64,000 nt of DNA from Fodinibacter sp963730365 (GCA_963730365.1 CAVSRM010000005.1:310001-374000), one strand, 5' to 3'; counted from the stretch's first letter, positions 42,420 to 51,621 are shown. The notes: generated from the sequence alone by a model not told the origin. Program-made: numbers and translations.

Positions 42420-43288
42420 GCGCGGCGACGGAGTACCGGCCACGCCGGTCGGTGCTCTACATGCCGGCGAACAACGAGCGGGCGCTGGAGAAGGCCAAGA
42501 CGCTGCCCGTCGACGGCCTCATCCTCGACCTCGAGGATGCCGTCGGGCCCGACCACAAGGCCGACGCGCGCCAGAATGCGTGCGCGGCAGCGGCATCCGG
42601 TGAGTATGGTCTGCGAGAGGTGACGATCAGGGTCAACGGGGTCGGAACGCAGTGGCACGACGAGGACCTTGCAGCCGCGTGTGCCGCGGGGCCGGACGGC
42701 ATCGTCGTCCCCAAGGTCGGCTCGGCACAGCAGGTACGTGACCTCGTGGCGGCGATGGAGGCCCACGGCGCCCCGGACCGGACGGCGCTGTGGGCCATGG
42801 TCGAGACGCCCGAGGCGATCCTCGGCCTGGCGGACCTGGCGTCCGCCAGCGAACGGCTGACCGTGCTCGTCATCGGCACCAACGACCTCGTCAAGGAGCT
42901 CGGGGCCCGACACGTCCCCGGTCGTGCGCCGCTGGCGACCGCCCTGTCGATGGCGGTCCTGTCGGCCCGTGCCGCCGGCATCGCGATCCTCGACGGTGTC
43001 TACAACGACGTCCGGGACCCGGAGGGTTTCGAGGAGGAGTGCATCGCCGGACGCGACCTGGGCTTCGACGGCAAGACCCTCATCCACCCCGGGCAGGTGG
43101 AGCCGTGCAACGAGGTCTTCGCCCCCTCCGCGGAGGAGGTGGAGGAGGCTCGCGGGGTGCTGGAGGCCTGGGGGTCCGGCTCGGGGACCGGTGTCGTCAC
43201 CTACCACGGCCGGATGGTCGAGAACCTCCACGTCGACGTCGCCAAGCGGGTCATCGCGACCGACGAGGCGATCCGGGCGCGCCGCTGA
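42416..43288 (+). CDS. HpcH/HpaI-CitE family CoA-ester lyase or thioesterase
   Basis: A 290-residue CitE-like protein. SVLYMPANNERALEKAKTLP then LILDLEDAVGPDHKADAR are the classic N-terminal motifs, VVPKVGSAQQV the lysine site and WAMVETPEAILGLADLA the glutamate site. Shorter members next to malyl-CoA lyase include malyl-CoA thioesterase (Mcl2) and citramalyl-CoA lyase. Which applies cannot be seen. GTG 42416 overlaps the stop of the first lyase (GTGA), so the two are coproduced. Confidence 0.72.
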   Translation: MSAATEYRPRRSVLYMPANNERALEKAKTLPVDGLILDLEDAVGPDHKADARQNACAAAASGEYGLREVTIRVNGVGTQWHDEDLAAACAAGPDGIVVPKVGSAQQVRDLVAAMEAHGAPDRTALWAMVETPEAILGLADLASASERLTVLVIGTNDLVKELGARHVPGRAPLATALSMAVLSARAAGIAILDGVYNDVRDPEGFEEECIAGRDLGFDGKTLIHPGQVEPCNEVFAPSAEEVEEARGVLEAWGSGSGTGVVTYHGRMVENLHVDVAKRVIATDEAIRARR

Positions 43289-43405
43289 GGACGCTGGGGT
43301 AGGCAACGACTCGGTCACGAACGGGCGCGCCTGCTGGCGATTTTCGCCGTCCTCGCGTGTGCTGGATGATGGGTAGACGAGGGGCGAGCGGAGGTGGATG
43401 ACCCG

Positions 43406-44377
43406 GTGAACGACGTGAACGGTGCTCGGCGGGCCGGGGTGCTCACCGCGGCCGTGGCCACGGCGACGCTGCTCGCCGGCTGCGGCACGCTCCAGGACCT
43501 CGGGCCCTCGGCCGCCCGTGAGGGGCCGGCCCCGACGACGAGTGCGACGGCGGTGGCTGGGGGCGGCACGTCCACCGCCGCGACCGGCGACGCGTCCTCG
43601 GCGGGGCCGGGTGCCACGTCGTCGCCGGGCGCCGCACCGACGTGGTCGTCGCCGACGACGCCGCAGAGCACGACGCCGACTCCCTCTCCGACGGCGACGA
43701 AGGAACCGGCTCCGAGCCCGACACCGACTCCCGCGGAGACGAAGAAGCCGGCCCCGAGTCCGAAGCCCACCCCGAAGCCCCGCACCAGCCTCGTGCGTGG
43801 GGACCGCGGCGAGAAGGTCCTCGAGCTGCAGGAGCGGCTCAGCGAGCTCGGCTACTGGCTCGGCACACCGGACGGCAGGTTCGGCTCGTTGACCCAGCAG
43901 GCGGTCTGGGCCCTGCAGAAGTCCGCCGGCCTCAGCCGCGACGGCGTCGTGGGTCCGCGCACCACGAGGGCGCTCGCCGACGGGGTCCGGCCGAAACCGA
44001 CGCTCAAGGGTGATGGGGTCGAGATCGACCTCGACCGCCAGGTGCTGCTCGTCGTGCGCGGCGGCACGGTGCGCACCGTCCTCAACACCTCCACCGGCAA
44101 CGGGGAGAAGTACACCTCGACCCAGGGCAACCCGGCCACTGCCATCACTCCCAAGGGCCGTTTCGAGGTCTACCGGGGCGTCGACGGCCCGCTCACGAAC
44201 TCCCTCGGTGAGCTGTGGCGACCGCGCTTCTTCCACCGCGGCTTCGCCGTGCACGGGTCGCCGAGCATCCCACCCTGGCCGGCGTCCCACGGCTGTGCCA
44301 GGTTGAGCAACGCCGCGATCGACATGATCTGGTCCAAGGACCTCATGCCGATCGGCGCCACGGTCGTCGTCCGCTGA
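43406..44377 (+). CDS. L,D-transpeptidase lipoprotein with peptidoglycan-binding domain
   Basis: A 323-residue protein. The signal peptide ends in a lipobox LLAGC (Cys26), then a Pro/Ser/Thr-rich tract with a PSPTPTPAETKKPAPSPKPT stretch. A PG_binding_1 domain (VLELQERLSELGYWLGTPDG) precedes the YkuD catalytic domain with HGSPSIPPWPASHGCARLSN, which contains the nucleophile Cys. It makes 3-3 cross-links or attaches proteins in the wall. GTG 43406 was chosen 11 bases after GGAGG; a GTG at 43394 overlaps that site and is less likely. Confidence 0.88.
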   Translation: MNDVNGARRAGVLTAAVATATLLAGCGTLQDLGPSAAREGPAPTTSATAVAGGGTSTAATGDASSAGPGATSSPGAAPTWSSPTTPQSTTPTPSPTATKEPAPSPTPTPAETKKPAPSPKPTPKPRTSLVRGDRGEKVLELQERLSELGYWLGTPDGRFGSLTQQAVWALQKSAGLSRDGVVGPRTTRALADGVRPKPTLKGDGVEIDLDRQVLLVVRGGTVRTVLNTSTGNGEKYTSTQGNPATAITPKGRFEVYRGVDGPLTNSLGELWRPRFFHRGFAVHGSPSIPPWPASHGCARLSNAAIDMIWSKDLMPIGATVVVR

Positions 44378-44422
44378 GGGTCAGGCTCGACATCGTGCCG
44401 ACGCCGCCCCCATGCTGAGCAC

Positions 44423-45091
44423 GTGAGCCCCGACCCGCCCGTCCTGACCAGCCGGTTCTGGCGCAGCCGCCGGTCCGCCGCGGTCGCCGGCATCCTCTTC
44501 GCCGTGTTCCTCATCGCCGCGATGGCCATGCTGCGCGTCGCCCTGGCGGACGACGGGCTGACGGCGTTGCGCACGGACCCGGGCCGCCGCGCGCTCGTGC
44601 GCTGGAGCCTCAACCTCGTCCCCTTCGCCGGCATCTCGTTCCTGTGGTTCATCGGGGTGATCCGCGAGCAGCTCGGCTCCATCGAGGACCGGTTGTTCTC
44701 GACGGTCTTCCTCGGCAGTGGTCTGCTGTTCCTCGCCCTGCTCTTCACGGGTGCCGCGACGACGACCAGCCTGATCCGCATCGCCACGGTCCCCACGCTC
44801 GACGCGGCGACGTGGGAGTTCGGCACCGGAAGCGTCCAGGCGCTCGTGTCGGTGTTCGCCATGCGGATGGCGGCGGTCTTCACCCTGGCAGTCAGCACCG
44901 TCGGGCTGCGCACCTCAGCCCTCCCCAGGTGGGTGTCCTTCCTCGGGTATGCCAGCGCGGCGGTGCTCCTCGTCGCGGCCGACGCGCAGAAGTGGACCCA
45001 GCTGATCTTCCCGTCCTGGGTGCTGCTCGTGAGCGTCACGATCCTCGTGACCCGACCGCGCGTGACCCCACCCCCACAGGGTCGCGGCTGA
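44423..45091 (+). CDS. Hypothetical four- or five-helix membrane protein
   Basis: A 222-residue protein with hydrophobic segments around residues 20-40 (VAGILFAVFLIAAMAMLRVA), 68-85, 95-115, 143-160 and 175-200. No known family motif is seen. The C-terminus is basic. A CATGCT hexamer is six bases before GTG 44423, similar to other starts here with a C in the first -10 position. It stands between the L,D-transpeptidase gene and a convergent oxidoreductase. Confidence 0.6.
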   Translation: MSPDPPVLTSRFWRSRRSAAVAGILFAVFLIAAMAMLRVALADDGLTALRTDPGRRALVRWSLNLVPFAGISFLWFIGVIREQLGSIEDRLFSTVFLGSGLLFLALLFTGAATTTSLIRIATVPTLDAATWEFGTGSVQALVSVFAMRMAAVFTLAVSTVGLRTSALPRWVSFLGYASAAVLLVAADAQKWTQLIFPSWVLLVSVTILVTRPRVTPPPQGRG

Positions 45092-45117
45092 CCCCCTGGG
45101 GCCGCGCGAGGTCGCGG

Positions 45118-46194
45118 TCAGCCCGGCTCGCCGGGGTAGCGCACCCCGACCTGGCGGCGCACCTCGTCCATCACGCCCATGACACGCCGGGTCGCCTCCC
45201 AGGGCATCGACCACGTCTCGAGCCGCCGCATCGCCAGCGCCCGCGCGAACTCGGCGATCTGGAAGCGGAAGCCGTGGTCGACGACGTCGGGCACCCACTC
45301 ATCGAGAACCGCCTCGTCCGGGCCGACGAGTCGTACCGGACCGGGGGCGTAGAACCTCCCGGTCAGCTCGAGCCGGGCCTGCGTGCCCACCACGCGGGCG
45401 GTGCAGGGGCTCGCCGCAGCCATCGTGGACCAGAGGTGGGCGATGGCACGGCCACCATCGGCCCCGGCGGGCGACAGTGCCTGGATCGTCGTCGTCACGT
45501 CGACGCCCTGGTCGCTCAGCGTGCCCCGGGCGGTCACGTCGGAGAGCCCGCCGAGGACGTGGTCGGCGAAGGAGACCGGATAGACGCCGAGGTCGAGCAG
45601 CGCCCCTCCGGCCAGGTGTGGGTTCGAGAGGCGGTCCGGGCCCCCGGGCCACAGGCGCTGGCCGTGGTCGGCCTCGACGGCGACCACGGTGCCGAGCGTG
45701 TCCGCCTCCACCGTGCGCCGCACCACGTCGTACTGCGGCAGGTAGCGGCTCCACATCGCCTCGGCCGCCAGTCGTCCGAGCGACCTAGCGTGCCCGAGCA
45801 CCTCCTCGGCCTCGGCCAGGGTCCGCGTGAACGCCTTCTCGACCAGCACCGGCTTTCCGGCCCGCAGGGCCAGCAGGGCGTGCGCGCGGTGCTCACTGTG
45901 CGGTGAGGCGACGTAGACGGCCTCGACCAGCGGGTCGGCGACCAGCTCCTCGTAGGACCCGTGGCTGCGCTCGATGCCGTGCTGCGCAGCGAAGTCCGCC
46001 GCGCGCTCAGCGGAGCGGGACCCCACTGCGACCACGCGCGACGCGGTGCCCCGGTGAGCGGCCTCGGTGAACACCGCGGCGATACCGCCGGGTCCGAGAA
46101 CCCCCCACCGCACCGGCGGGGCGTCCATCGGGTCGGGCGTCAGCGGGGCTGCCAGAGCTGGCGGGTCGGTGGGCGAGGGGAAGACGGACGGCAT
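45118..46194 (-). CDS. Gfo/Idh/MocA family oxidoreductase
   Basis: A 358-residue dehydrogenase. The Rossmann loop is VRWGVLGPGGIAAVF near residue 30 and the catalytic-site segment is GKPVLVEKAFTRTLAEAEE, preceded by VEAVYVASPHSEHR. Substrates are sugars, inositols or diols and cannot be inferred. Two starts are possible, 46194 and ATG 46128 (MDAPPVRWG). A minus-strand TACCCT -10 seven bases before 46194 favours the longer form, giving a ~25-residue tail before the fold. Confidence 0.88.
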   Translation of the reverse strand: MPSVFPSPTDPPALAAPLTPDPMDAPPVRWGVLGPGGIAAVFTEAAHRGTASRVVAVGSRSAERAADFAAQHGIERSHGSYEELVADPLVEAVYVASPHSEHRAHALLALRAGKPVLVEKAFTRTLAEAEEVLGHARSLGRLAAEAMWSRYLPQYDVVRRTVEADTLGTVVAVEADHGQRLWPGGPDRLSNPHLAGGALLDLGVYPVSFADHVLGGLSDVTARGTLSDQGVDVTTTIQALSPAGADGGRAIAHLWSTMAAASPCTARVVGTQARLELTGRFYAPGPVRLVGPDEAVLDEWVPDVVDHGFRFQIAEFARALAMRRLETWSMPWEATRRVMGVMDEVRRQVGVRYPGEPG

Positions 46195-46201
46195 ACCAGC
46201 G

Positions 46202-46207
46202 AGGGTA
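46202..46207 (-). promoter_or_regulatory. Leaderless -10 element (TACCCT)
   Basis: On the minus strand TACCCT ends seven bases before ATG 46194 of the Gfo/Idh gene. Confidence 0.55.
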
Positions 46208-46219
46208 GGCCGTTCCGCC

Positions 46220-47074
46220 TCAGAAGCGGCTCGTCGCCTCGGCGACGAGGTCGCCGATGAGCTCGCCGGTGTCGACGTCGAGCCCCTTGCGCCCGAACCA
46301 CGTCGCCATCGTCGTCGCGTCTCGCTCGAGGAACTCGAAGCCCTGCGGGTTCCCGATGATGTCGACGATCTGCGGCCAGTCGATGACGACCAGCCGGTCC
46401 CGGTGCAGCAGGACGTTGTACGGCGAGAGGTCGCCGTGCGCCCAGCCGTGATGCGCGAGCGTGAGCATGATGGTCCGCAGCTGCTCGAAGAGGTCCGCCA
46501 GGAGCTCCCGGTCCGGTCGCGTCGACACGAGCCGGGGCGCGGCCGTGGGCGCTCCTTCGTCGAGGTCGCCGACGAAGGACATGAGCATCTCGGCCTCGTC
46601 GAGCTGGACGGGGTAGGGCACGGGGAGCTCGAGCTCCCAGAGGCGTCCGAGCGCGTCGAACTCGGCTGCCGCCCACTGGCCGGCGATGAGGAGCTTGCCG
46701 AAGTCGGTGCGACGGGTCATCGCCCGCATCTCCCGGGACTTGCGCACCCGGCGGCCCTCGAGGTACCCGGCATCGCGGTGGAAGAGGCGGTGGTCGCCGT
46801 TGCGGTAGCGCTTGGCGGCCATCGTGGTGGACCGGTCGGTGCCCGGGACCCACCGGCGGACGACGTGGACGTCGGCCTCCTTGCCGGTCTTCAGCACGCC
46901 GAGGTCGGCCTCGACCGCGCCGAGGTCGGTGACGACCCACTCGGGGCGGGGAGTCGGCCCGTGGGTCGAGCCGTCCCAGGTGGACCAGCGCTCGCCCTCG
47001 GGAGGGGCGTCGGGAGTGGTGTCAGTGGAGAAGAGGGCCTGCTTCTCCGGCAGGTGGAACGGCTGGTGTGCCAC
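46220..47074 (-). CDS. RIO-type serine/threonine kinase
   Basis: A 284-residue RIO1-like kinase. LGVLKTGKEADVHVVRRWVP is the flexible-loop and nucleotide site, the lysine is in AAKRYRNGDH, the catalytic loop is HGWAHGDLSPYNVLLH and the metal-binding loop is VVIDWPQIVDI. RIO kinases act in ribosome maturation in eukaryotes and archaea; in bacteria their role is unclear. GTG 47074 was chosen because AGGAG lies seven bases upstream; the frame extends to 47185 with an Arg/Pro-rich segment lacking similarity. Confidence 0.88.
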   Translation of the reverse strand: MAHQPFHLPEKQALFSTDTTPDAPPEGERWSTWDGSTHGPTPRPEWVVTDLGAVEADLGVLKTGKEADVHVVRRWVPGTDRSTTMAAKRYRNGDHRLFHRDAGYLEGRRVRKSREMRAMTRRTDFGKLLIAGQWAAAEFDALGRLWELELPVPYPVQLDEAEMLMSFVGDLDEGAPTAAPRLVSTRPDRELLADLFEQLRTIMLTLAHHGWAHGDLSPYNVLLHRDRLVVIDWPQIVDIIGNPQGFEFLERDATTMATWFGRKGLDVDTGELIGDLVAEATSRF

Positions 47075-47315
47075 TGCGGGGCTCCTGGTGGAGGAAGGGA
47101 TGGGTGGGCTGGGTGCTGCCCGGGACCGTCGTCGACATCTCGGCCTCCTCCACTCGTGCTGCGCTCGGAGCGCGGCGTCTGGCACGGCATCCGGCCGGAT
47201 GCCGAGTGCTCACCACCAGCGTGCCCGGCGACCAGCCCGGTGCGCCACCGAATTTCAGGGATTGCGCTGCGGGCGGTGGTCCGCGCGTGCTCAGGACGCG
47301 CGCCCCGGTTGTGAG

Positions 47316-47321
47316 TAGTGT
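47316..47321 (+). promoter_or_regulatory. Leaderless -10 element (TAGTGT)
   Basis: TAGTGT ends seven bases before ATG 47329. It probably also drives the K+ channel gene 16 bp downstream of this small gene. Confidence 0.55.
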
Positions 47322-47328
47322 CGCGATC

Positions 47329-47712
47329 ATGAACATGGAGAAGGTCGTCTTCGGCTTCTTCGTGGTGCTGGCGGCGACGCTGAACTTCGGCTTCTTCATC
47401 GGCGACATGACGGACGTCCGGGCGCACAACATCTACGAGCTCTACGCGGCCGTCGTCGTCAACGTCATCGCCGTGATCCTCAAGTTCGGGGACCGGACCC
47501 AGATCGGCGCACTTCACCTCGCGACGAGCCTCGTCGCGGCGATCCAGCTCATCGCCGCGACCGTCGTATGGGTCGCGGTGAGCTCGGGCGAGGCCCAGAT
47601 CAGCATCCACGCCATGAGCTCCGTCGTGTCGCTCTCCGGCGGTGCGCTGCTGGCCAACATCGTGTCGCTGGCGCTGCTCGTCGGCGAGACCCTGGGCGCC
47701 CACCGGCGCTGA
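47329..47712 (+). CDS. Small four-helix membrane protein (DUF6394-like)
   Basis: A 127-residue protein made almost entirely of four helices: FGFFVVLAATLNFGFFIGDM, YELYAAVVVNVIAVILKF, ATSLVAAIQLIAATVVWVAV and ALLANIVSLALLVGETLG. The short polar loops carry DVRAHNIYE and KFGDRTQIGA. I place it in DUF6394 with moderate confidence. The K+ channel gene begins 16 bases after its stop on the same strand, so it is a candidate accessory subunit; no function has been shown. Confidence 0.65.
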   Translation: MNMEKVVFGFFVVLAATLNFGFFIGDMTDVRAHNIYELYAAVVVNVIAVILKFGDRTQIGALHLATSLVAAIQLIAATVVWVAVSSGEAQISIHAMSSVVSLSGGALLANIVSLALLVGETLGAHRR

Positions 47713-47727
47713 GGAGGGCGGCGCGCC

Positions 47728-49488
47728 GTGATCAACCCACTGCTCGCGCTCGTCGTCTCGAAGCGGCGGGACGGGCTCCGTCGCAAGGAGGTGCCGGTCC
47801 CGACCGCCGCGGCGTCGACGGACGTCATCTTCCTCGTGCTGCGCCGGATGCGGCCGCCGCTGCTCTGGTTGGTCGGCGTCTTCACGGTCTCGGTCGTCGG
47901 GCTGAGCGCCACCTCGGGCATCGACGCCTCGGGAGCCCCGCACCGCCTCAGCATCTTCGAGTCCTTCTACGTCATGAGCTACACCGCGACGACGATCGGC
48001 TTCGGGGAGCTCCCGCAGCCCTTCACCACGGGTCAGCGGCTGTGGGTGACGTTCATGATCTACGCGACCGTCATCGGGTGGGCCTACGCCCTCGCGACGA
48101 TGCTCGCCCTCGCCCAGGACGAGGGGTTCACGACGGCGAGGACGATCCAGCGCTTTCGTCGTCGGGTTCGCCGGCTCGGTGAGCCGTTCTTCCTCGTCGT
48201 GGGCTACGGGGAGTCCGGCCGCCGGGTCTGCATGCGTCTCGACGCGCTCGACCAGCGGTGCGTCACGGTCGACGCGCGCAAGGCGCGCATCGACCTGCTC
48301 GAGGTCAGCGAGACGGTGAACGAGGTTCCCGGGCTCGTCGGTGACGCCCACGACCCGGCGGTGCTCGGTCTGGCCGGGATGGGCCTCGCCGAGTGCTGCG
48401 GGGTTCTGGTGCTCACCGACGACGACGACGTCAACCTGGCGGTCGTGCAGTCGGTGGCCCTGCTGCACCCTGAGGTGCCGGTCATCGCCCGCGCCTCCAC
48501 CCGCGACGCCGAGCAGCAGATGGCGCAGTTCCAGCCCGTCGCCGTCATCAACCCGCTCGACCGGTTCGGTGACTACCTCGTGCTCGCCGTGCAGCGGCCG
48601 GACGTCTACCGGCTCGTGTCCTGGCTGACGAGTCCGACGAGCATCGAGGTGCCCGCGCGGCGCGAGCCCGTCGCCTCGGGCACCTGGACCGTCTGCGCGG
48701 ACGGCGAGTTCCGCGACCGCGTCGCCGAGGACCTCCGGGAGGCGGGTTTCGGTGTCACGTTCGTCGAGGCCGACGGCGCCTCGCCCGACGTCACCGGGTC
48801 CGTCGGCTGCGTCGTCGCCACCAGGAAGGACACGACGAACCTGTCCATCGCGGCTCGGCTGCGGCGGGAGCACCCCGGCGTACTCCTCTGCCTGCGGCAG
48901 GTGCACACGACCTCCCGAGCGCTCCTCGCCGGGTTCGCACCCGACGTCGTCTTCTTCCCGGCGGACGTCGTGGCGCGCGAGTGCCTGACCCGGGTGGTGG
49001 CACCGTATGCGTGGGCGCTCGTCGAGGACGCGATGCACCGCGACGACGCGTGGGCCGGGGGAGTGCTGGAGGTGCTCGAGGAGCGCTGCGGCGGCCACTC
49101 CCCGGTGCCCTCCATGCTGGGGCTCACGAGCGAGGAGGCACCCGCGGTCGTGAACTGGCTGCACCGGGGTGTGCTCACGGTCGGAGACCTCACAAGGGAT
49201 CCCGAGGACCGCGACGACCACGTTCCCGTGGTCGTCGCCGTGCTGCTCAGGGACGGGGGCAGCACGAGCTTCCCGGATGCCTCGACCCCGTTGGCCGAGG
49301 GTGACGAGCTGATGCTGTACTGCGGTCCGTCGGGGCGGGCGCGGTTGCGCGACGTGCTGTTCAACGACGCGAGCGTCGAGTACGTCGCGACGGGACGACG
49401 GGTCCCCGCCACGTGGGTCTGGCGCCGCCTGACCCACCATCGGCTCCAGCCGGTCCAGACCGACGCGGCCGGCCCGGCGGGGCGGTGA
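47728..49488 (+). CDS. Two-helix potassium channel with tandem TrkA-N/RCK domains
   Basis: A 586-residue protein. Two transmembrane helices (about 44-60 and 105-128) flank a pore loop with filter TIGFG at 89-93, preceded by SFYVMSYTAT. The cytosolic part has a first Rossmann/TrkA-N domain (PFFLVVGYGESGRRVCMRLD, then VGDAHDPAVLGLAGM) and a second degenerate one (GTWTVCADGEFRDRVAEDL), ending with an RCK-C-like portion (PLAEGDELMLYCGPSG). TIGFG replaces the usual TVGYG, an accepted variant. It is a K+ or other cation channel gated by a ligand, probably nucleotide. Confidence 0.88.
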   Translation: MINPLLALVVSKRRDGLRRKEVPVPTAAASTDVIFLVLRRMRPPLLWLVGVFTVSVVGLSATSGIDASGAPHRLSIFESFYVMSYTATTIGFGELPQPFTTGQRLWVTFMIYATVIGWAYALATMLALAQDEGFTTARTIQRFRRRVRRLGEPFFLVVGYGESGRRVCMRLDALDQRCVTVDARKARIDLLEVSETVNEVPGLVGDAHDPAVLGLAGMGLAECCGVLVLTDDDDVNLAVVQSVALLHPEVPVIARASTRDAEQQMAQFQPVAVINPLDRFGDYLVLAVQRPDVYRLVSWLTSPTSIEVPARREPVASGTWTVCADGEFRDRVAEDLREAGFGVTFVEADGASPDVTGSVGCVVATRKDTTNLSIAARLRREHPGVLLCLRQVHTTSRALLAGFAPDVVFFPADVVARECLTRVVAPYAWALVEDAMHRDDAWAGGVLEVLEERCGGHSPVPSMLGLTSEEAPAVVNWLHRGVLTVGDLTRDPEDRDDHVPVVVAVLLRDGGSTSFPDASTPLAEGDELMLYCGPSGRARLRDVLFNDASVEYVATGRRVPATWVWRRLTHHRLQPVQTDAAGPAGR

Positions 49489-49621
49489 GGACGCCGCGGA
49501 ACACCTCCGGAGCGCGCCGGGGTGGGGGGACTCACACCCGCTCGACGGTCAGCAGCGGGCGGGCCGACGGCATACTCGACACGACCCCCACCGGCCACCA
49601 CGTGAAGGCGGCGAAGCACGC

Positions 49622-50818
49622 ATGTCCCGACTCCAGACCACCGACGGCCTCACCGAGGAGCAGCACGAGCTCGTCAAGCTCGTGCGCGAGTTCGTCGAGG
49701 AGCAGATCCTGCCGGTCGCCACCGAGCTCGAGCACCGCGACGAGTACCCGACCGAGATCGTCGAGGGCATGAAGGAGATGGGGATCTTCGGGCTGATGAT
49801 CCCCGAGGAGTACGGCGGGCTGGGGGAGTCGCTGCTCACCTACGCCCTGGTCGTCGAGGAGATCGCCCGCGGCTGGATGAGCGTCAGCGGCATCATCAAC
49901 ACCCACTTCATCGTCGCCTACATGATCCTCCAGCACGGCACCGACGAGCAGAAGCAGCGCTACCTGCCGCGGATGGCCACCGGAGAGGTGCGCGGGGCGT
50001 TCTCGATGTCGGAGCCGGGGATGGGCTCGGACGTTGCCGCGATCCGCTCCAAGGCTGTCCGAGAGGGCGAGGAGTGGGTCATCACCGGCCAGAAGATGTG
50101 GCTCACCAACGGCGGGTCGGCCAACCTCGTGGCCGTGCTCGTGCGCAGCGACCTCGGCGAGAGCGACAGCCCCTACAAGAACATGACGACCTTCCTCGTC
50201 GACAAGGAGGCGGGCTTCGGAGAGACCGCCCAGGGCGTGACCGTGCCGGGGAAGATCGAGAAGATGGGCTACAAGGGCGTCGACACGACCGAGCTGATCT
50301 TCGAGGGGCACCGCACGAGCGACGCGCAGGTGCTCGGCGGCGTTCCCGGCAAGGGCTTCTACCAGATGATGGACGGCGTCGAGGTGGGCCGCGTCAACGT
50401 CGCGGCCCGCGCGTGCGGCCTCTCGCGGAGGGCCTTCGAGCTCGGCATCGCCTACAGCCAGCAGCGGGAGACGTTCGGCAAGAAGATCGCCGAGCACCAG
50501 GGCATCCTGTTCCGGCTCGCCGACATGGCGACCAAGGTCGAGGCCAGCCACCAGATGATGGTCAAGGCGGCGCGGCTGAAGGACGCCGGGCAGCGCAACG
50601 ACCTCGAGGCCGGCATGGCGAAGTACCTCGCGTCGGAAAACTGCGCGGACGTCGTCGAGCAGTCCTTCCGCATCCACGGTGGCTACGGCTACTCGAAGGA
50701 GTACGAGATCGAGCGGCTCTACCGCGAGGCGCCGATGCTGCTCATCGGCGAGGGCACGGCAGAGATCCAGAAGATGATCATCGGCCGGCGCCTGCTGGAG
50801 GACTACCGGGCCCGCTGA
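49622..50818 (+). CDS. Acyl-CoA dehydrogenase family protein
   Basis: A 398-residue FAD flavoenzyme. LTEEQHELVKLVREFVEEQI is the N-terminal helix, GAFSMSEPGMGSDVAAI and WVITGQKMWLTNGGSA surround the flavin, and YREAPMLLIGEGTAEIQKMI ends the domain. The glycine in IGEGTAEIQ sits where many short-chain dehydrogenases have the catalytic glutamate; here the Glu in EAP just before may serve. The substrate is unknown. Together with the CitE-like lyases and MaoC protein of this window it could belong to C4/C5 dicarboxylyl-CoA metabolism, but that is a guess. Confidence 0.85.
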   Translation: MSRLQTTDGLTEEQHELVKLVREFVEEQILPVATELEHRDEYPTEIVEGMKEMGIFGLMIPEEYGGLGESLLTYALVVEEIARGWMSVSGIINTHFIVAYMILQHGTDEQKQRYLPRMATGEVRGAFSMSEPGMGSDVAAIRSKAVREGEEWVITGQKMWLTNGGSANLVAVLVRSDLGESDSPYKNMTTFLVDKEAGFGETAQGVTVPGKIEKMGYKGVDTTELIFEGHRTSDAQVLGGVPGKGFYQMMDGVEVGRVNVAARACGLSRRAFELGIAYSQQRETFGKKIAEHQGILFRLADMATKVEASHQMMVKAARLKDAGQRNDLEAGMAKYLASENCADVVEQSFRIHGGYGYSKEYEIERLYREAPMLLIGEGTAEIQKMIIGRRLLEDYRAR

Positions 50819-50922
50819 CCCGCCGTCGTGGGGCGTCCGACCCTCGCGGCGGCGAACGGGACCCGGCTGCGGGTCGGGTATGCCGTTCAGCACCCTCCCA
50901 GCCGGCATGCAGCCTGCGCTGG

Positions 50923-50928
50923 GATACT
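50923..50928 (+). promoter_or_regulatory. Candidate leaderless -10 (GATACT)
   Basis: GATACT differs from TANNNT only at the first base and ends six bases before ATG 50935. Confidence 0.4.
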
Positions 50929-50934
50929 GGGGTC

Positions 50935-51552
50935 ATGAGCACGCAGCCGAACCGTCCGGGCCTTCGCGCGGCCCTGTCTCTGGACTACCCCATGTCGCTG
51001 GGGGTCCACGACACGTACGAGGAGGCGCAGAAGGCCGTCGACTACCTGTCCGACCACGAGTTCCCGGTGCAGGACGTGCTGATCGTGGGGACCGACCTCA
51101 AACAGCTCGAGCGGGTCACCGGTCGGCTCACGCGCGGGCGGGTCATCGGTGCCGGGGCGCTGTCGGGCATGTGGCTGGGCCTCTTCGTGGGGGTGATCTT
51201 CGCGGTCTTCGACCCGAACGGGTTCCAGGTCGTCAACGTGCTCGCCACGGTGGCATTCGGCGCGATGTTCGGGGCCATCTGGGCCGTCGTGGGCTACAAG
51301 TTCACCCGCGGCGAGCGGGACTTCACCTCGGTCAGCCAGGTGGTCGCCGCGAAGTACGAGGTTCTCTGCGAGCACAAGCACGTGGCCCGCGGTCGTGAGC
51401 TGCTCACCGAGATGGACCCGATGCGCGCCGCCCAGGAGCAGGTCCGGCGGGCCCAGCAGGCCGAACGTGACCGCGTCGCCGCCCAGCAGCAGGCCGGCGC
51501 GGTCGGGCAGCAGGACGTACGTCGCGGCTCGCAGCCCGGACCCACCCCCTGA
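50935..51552 (+). CDS. General stress protein 17M-like membrane protein
   Basis: A 205-residue protein. GVHDTYEEAQKAVDYLSDHE is the family N-terminus, followed by a ferredoxin-like alpha/beta fold (VLIVGTDLKQLERVTGRLTR). Two hydrophobic helices come next (ALSGMWLGLFVGVIFAVF and VNVLATVAFGAMFGAIWAVV), then YEVLCEHKHVARGRELL and a Gln-rich coiled tail. GSP17M-like proteins are induced by stress in Gram-positives; the role is unknown. A GATACT element six bases before the ATG suggests a leaderless message. Confidence 0.8.
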   Translation: MSTQPNRPGLRAALSLDYPMSLGVHDTYEEAQKAVDYLSDHEFPVQDVLIVGTDLKQLERVTGRLTRGRVIGAGALSGMWLGLFVGVIFAVFDPNGFQVVNVLATVAFGAMFGAIWAVVGYKFTRGERDFTSVSQVVAAKYEVLCEHKHVARGRELLTEMDPMRAAQEQVRRAQQAERDRVAAQQQAGAVGQQDVRRGSQPGPTP

Positions 51553-51609
51553 CCTCCCGCGGGTGCGCTCGCGTTCCCCAGGACAGGGGCGCGCCCGGCA
51601 CCCGGGGGC

Positions 51610-51615
51610 TACCGT
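51610..51615 (+). promoter_or_regulatory. Leaderless -10 element (TACCGT)
   Basis: TACCGT fits TANNNT and ends six bases before ATG 51622 of the third PIG-L family gene. Confidence 0.55.
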
Positions 51616-51621
51616 GAGGTC

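Noticed and set aside
42068..44290. 740-codon open frame on the minus strand
   Set aside because: Antisense to both CitE-type genes and the L,D-transpeptidase.
45086..45122. GCTGACC/GGTCAGC inverted repeat as a terminator
   Set aside because: Only seven base pairs with a loop over 20 bases; too weak to list as a feature.
46891..49440. 849-codon open frame on the minus strand
   Set aside because: Antisense to the K+ channel and its small neighbour; no recognisable domains.
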